Shown piece after piece: positions 12,181 through 12,360 of a DNA stretch of 12,360 bases. The stretch spans positions 1 through 12,360 of the forward strand of contig JAITCP010000176.1 of the NCBI GenBank assembly GCA_031283025.1, written 5' to 3'. Every line of letters starts with the position of its first letter. The stretch's first letter is position 1. Source of the stretch: Spirochaetaceae bacterium. Lineage in GTDB: Bacteria; Spirochaetota; Spirochaetia; Treponematales; Breznakiellaceae. Below the pieces are notes generated by a model. It saw nothing but the letters and a program-made list of their open reading frames with translations, searched no databases and was not told where the DNA came from. The position numbers and the translations under genes were made by a program.

Positions 12181-12360
12181 TTAATCCTCCAACAGCCAGG
12201 TTCTAATCAGTTGGGCCGCATCCTGAGGATGATCCTTGGCCATACTGATCACATTTTCCTGTAGCTCCATGCGCTTCCGTTCTTCCACGGACATGGATAC
12301 TTCCACCCCTTCCTGTTCCGCTTCCAGTAACGCCCGTTCCCTGGCGGCCTGCCGTTCACG
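12181..12360 (-). CDS. fliF: MS-ring protein FliF, C-terminal 59 residues (gene continues beyond the right edge)
   Basis: An open frame runs in from the right edge and ends with TAA at 12181, giving a charged helix followed by E-N-V-I-S-M-A-K-D-H-P-Q-D-A-A-Q-L-I-R-T and W-L-L-E-D. This is the cytoplasmic tail of FliF that binds the N-terminal domain of FliG: a helix, then A-x-x-[IV]-R-x-W-L at the very end. The fragment is too short for independent family proof, but immediate adjacency to fliG and the ending settle it. The rest of the protein, including the membrane segments, is outside the window. Confidence 0.9.
   Translation of the reverse strand, partial: RERQAARERALLEAEQEGVEVSMSVEERKRMELQENVISMAKDHPQDAAQLIRTWLLED

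Overview
The window looks like a chromosomal segment of a spirochaete, most likely a free-living or gut-associated Treponema. Three things point there: a fliF-fliG-fliH-fliI-fliJ cluster in the order known from Treponema, roughly balanced base composition, and a secreted caspase-like/PEGA/FGE-sulfatase fusion. The genus is inferred from gene content and protein style, not from a marker gene.

Layout. The left 1.4 kb is accessory. It holds the 5' end of a YefM/Phd-type antitoxin gene with a clear promoter and palindromic operator, then about 680 bp of gene-free repeat mosaic, then a compact hicB-hicA toxin-antitoxin pair, then a G-rich heptamer array. A 66-bp sequence occurs on both sides of hicBA with one mismatch. 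From 1395 to 3323 (minus) lies one large gene for an exported protein with an N-terminal caspase-like domain, a PEGA domain, a Pro/Gln/Ala-rich linker and a C-terminal FGE-sulfatase (C-type-lectin-like) domain. The last 40 residues look like the variable region of a diversity-generating retroelement target. The stop codon is followed by a repetitive, structured tail, and a small remnant of the same tail lies at 216-250.

The middle holds a two-gene minus-strand operon: a galactose-mutarotase-fold protein followed by an aldo/keto-reductase-like protein with two C-terminal Fe-S cysteine motifs. Divergent from it is a DUF554 membrane protein on the plus strand. A roughly 100-bp nested palindrome separates DUF554 from a convergent lipoprotein gene. 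That protein has a Gly-Thr and poly-acidic linker, an Ig-like domain and a lamin-tail-like domain.

The right third is core flagellar machinery, transcribed leftwards: fliF (only its last 59 codons are inside), fliG, fliH, fliI and fliJ, with gaps or overlaps of 14 nt or less. FliF and FliG form the MS-ring/C-ring joint. FliI, FliH and FliJ are the ATPase, its stator-like regulator and its central stalk for flagellar type III export. The cluster appears to end at fliJ, because the next gene is an unrelated lipoprotein with its own ribosome binding site.

The most interesting part is the 0.2-3.3 kb region: the likely retroelement-diversified FGE domain, the shared G-rich 3' tail, and the hicBA cassette between direct repeats. 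No reverse transcriptase or template repeat lies in the window, so the diversification idea is an inference.
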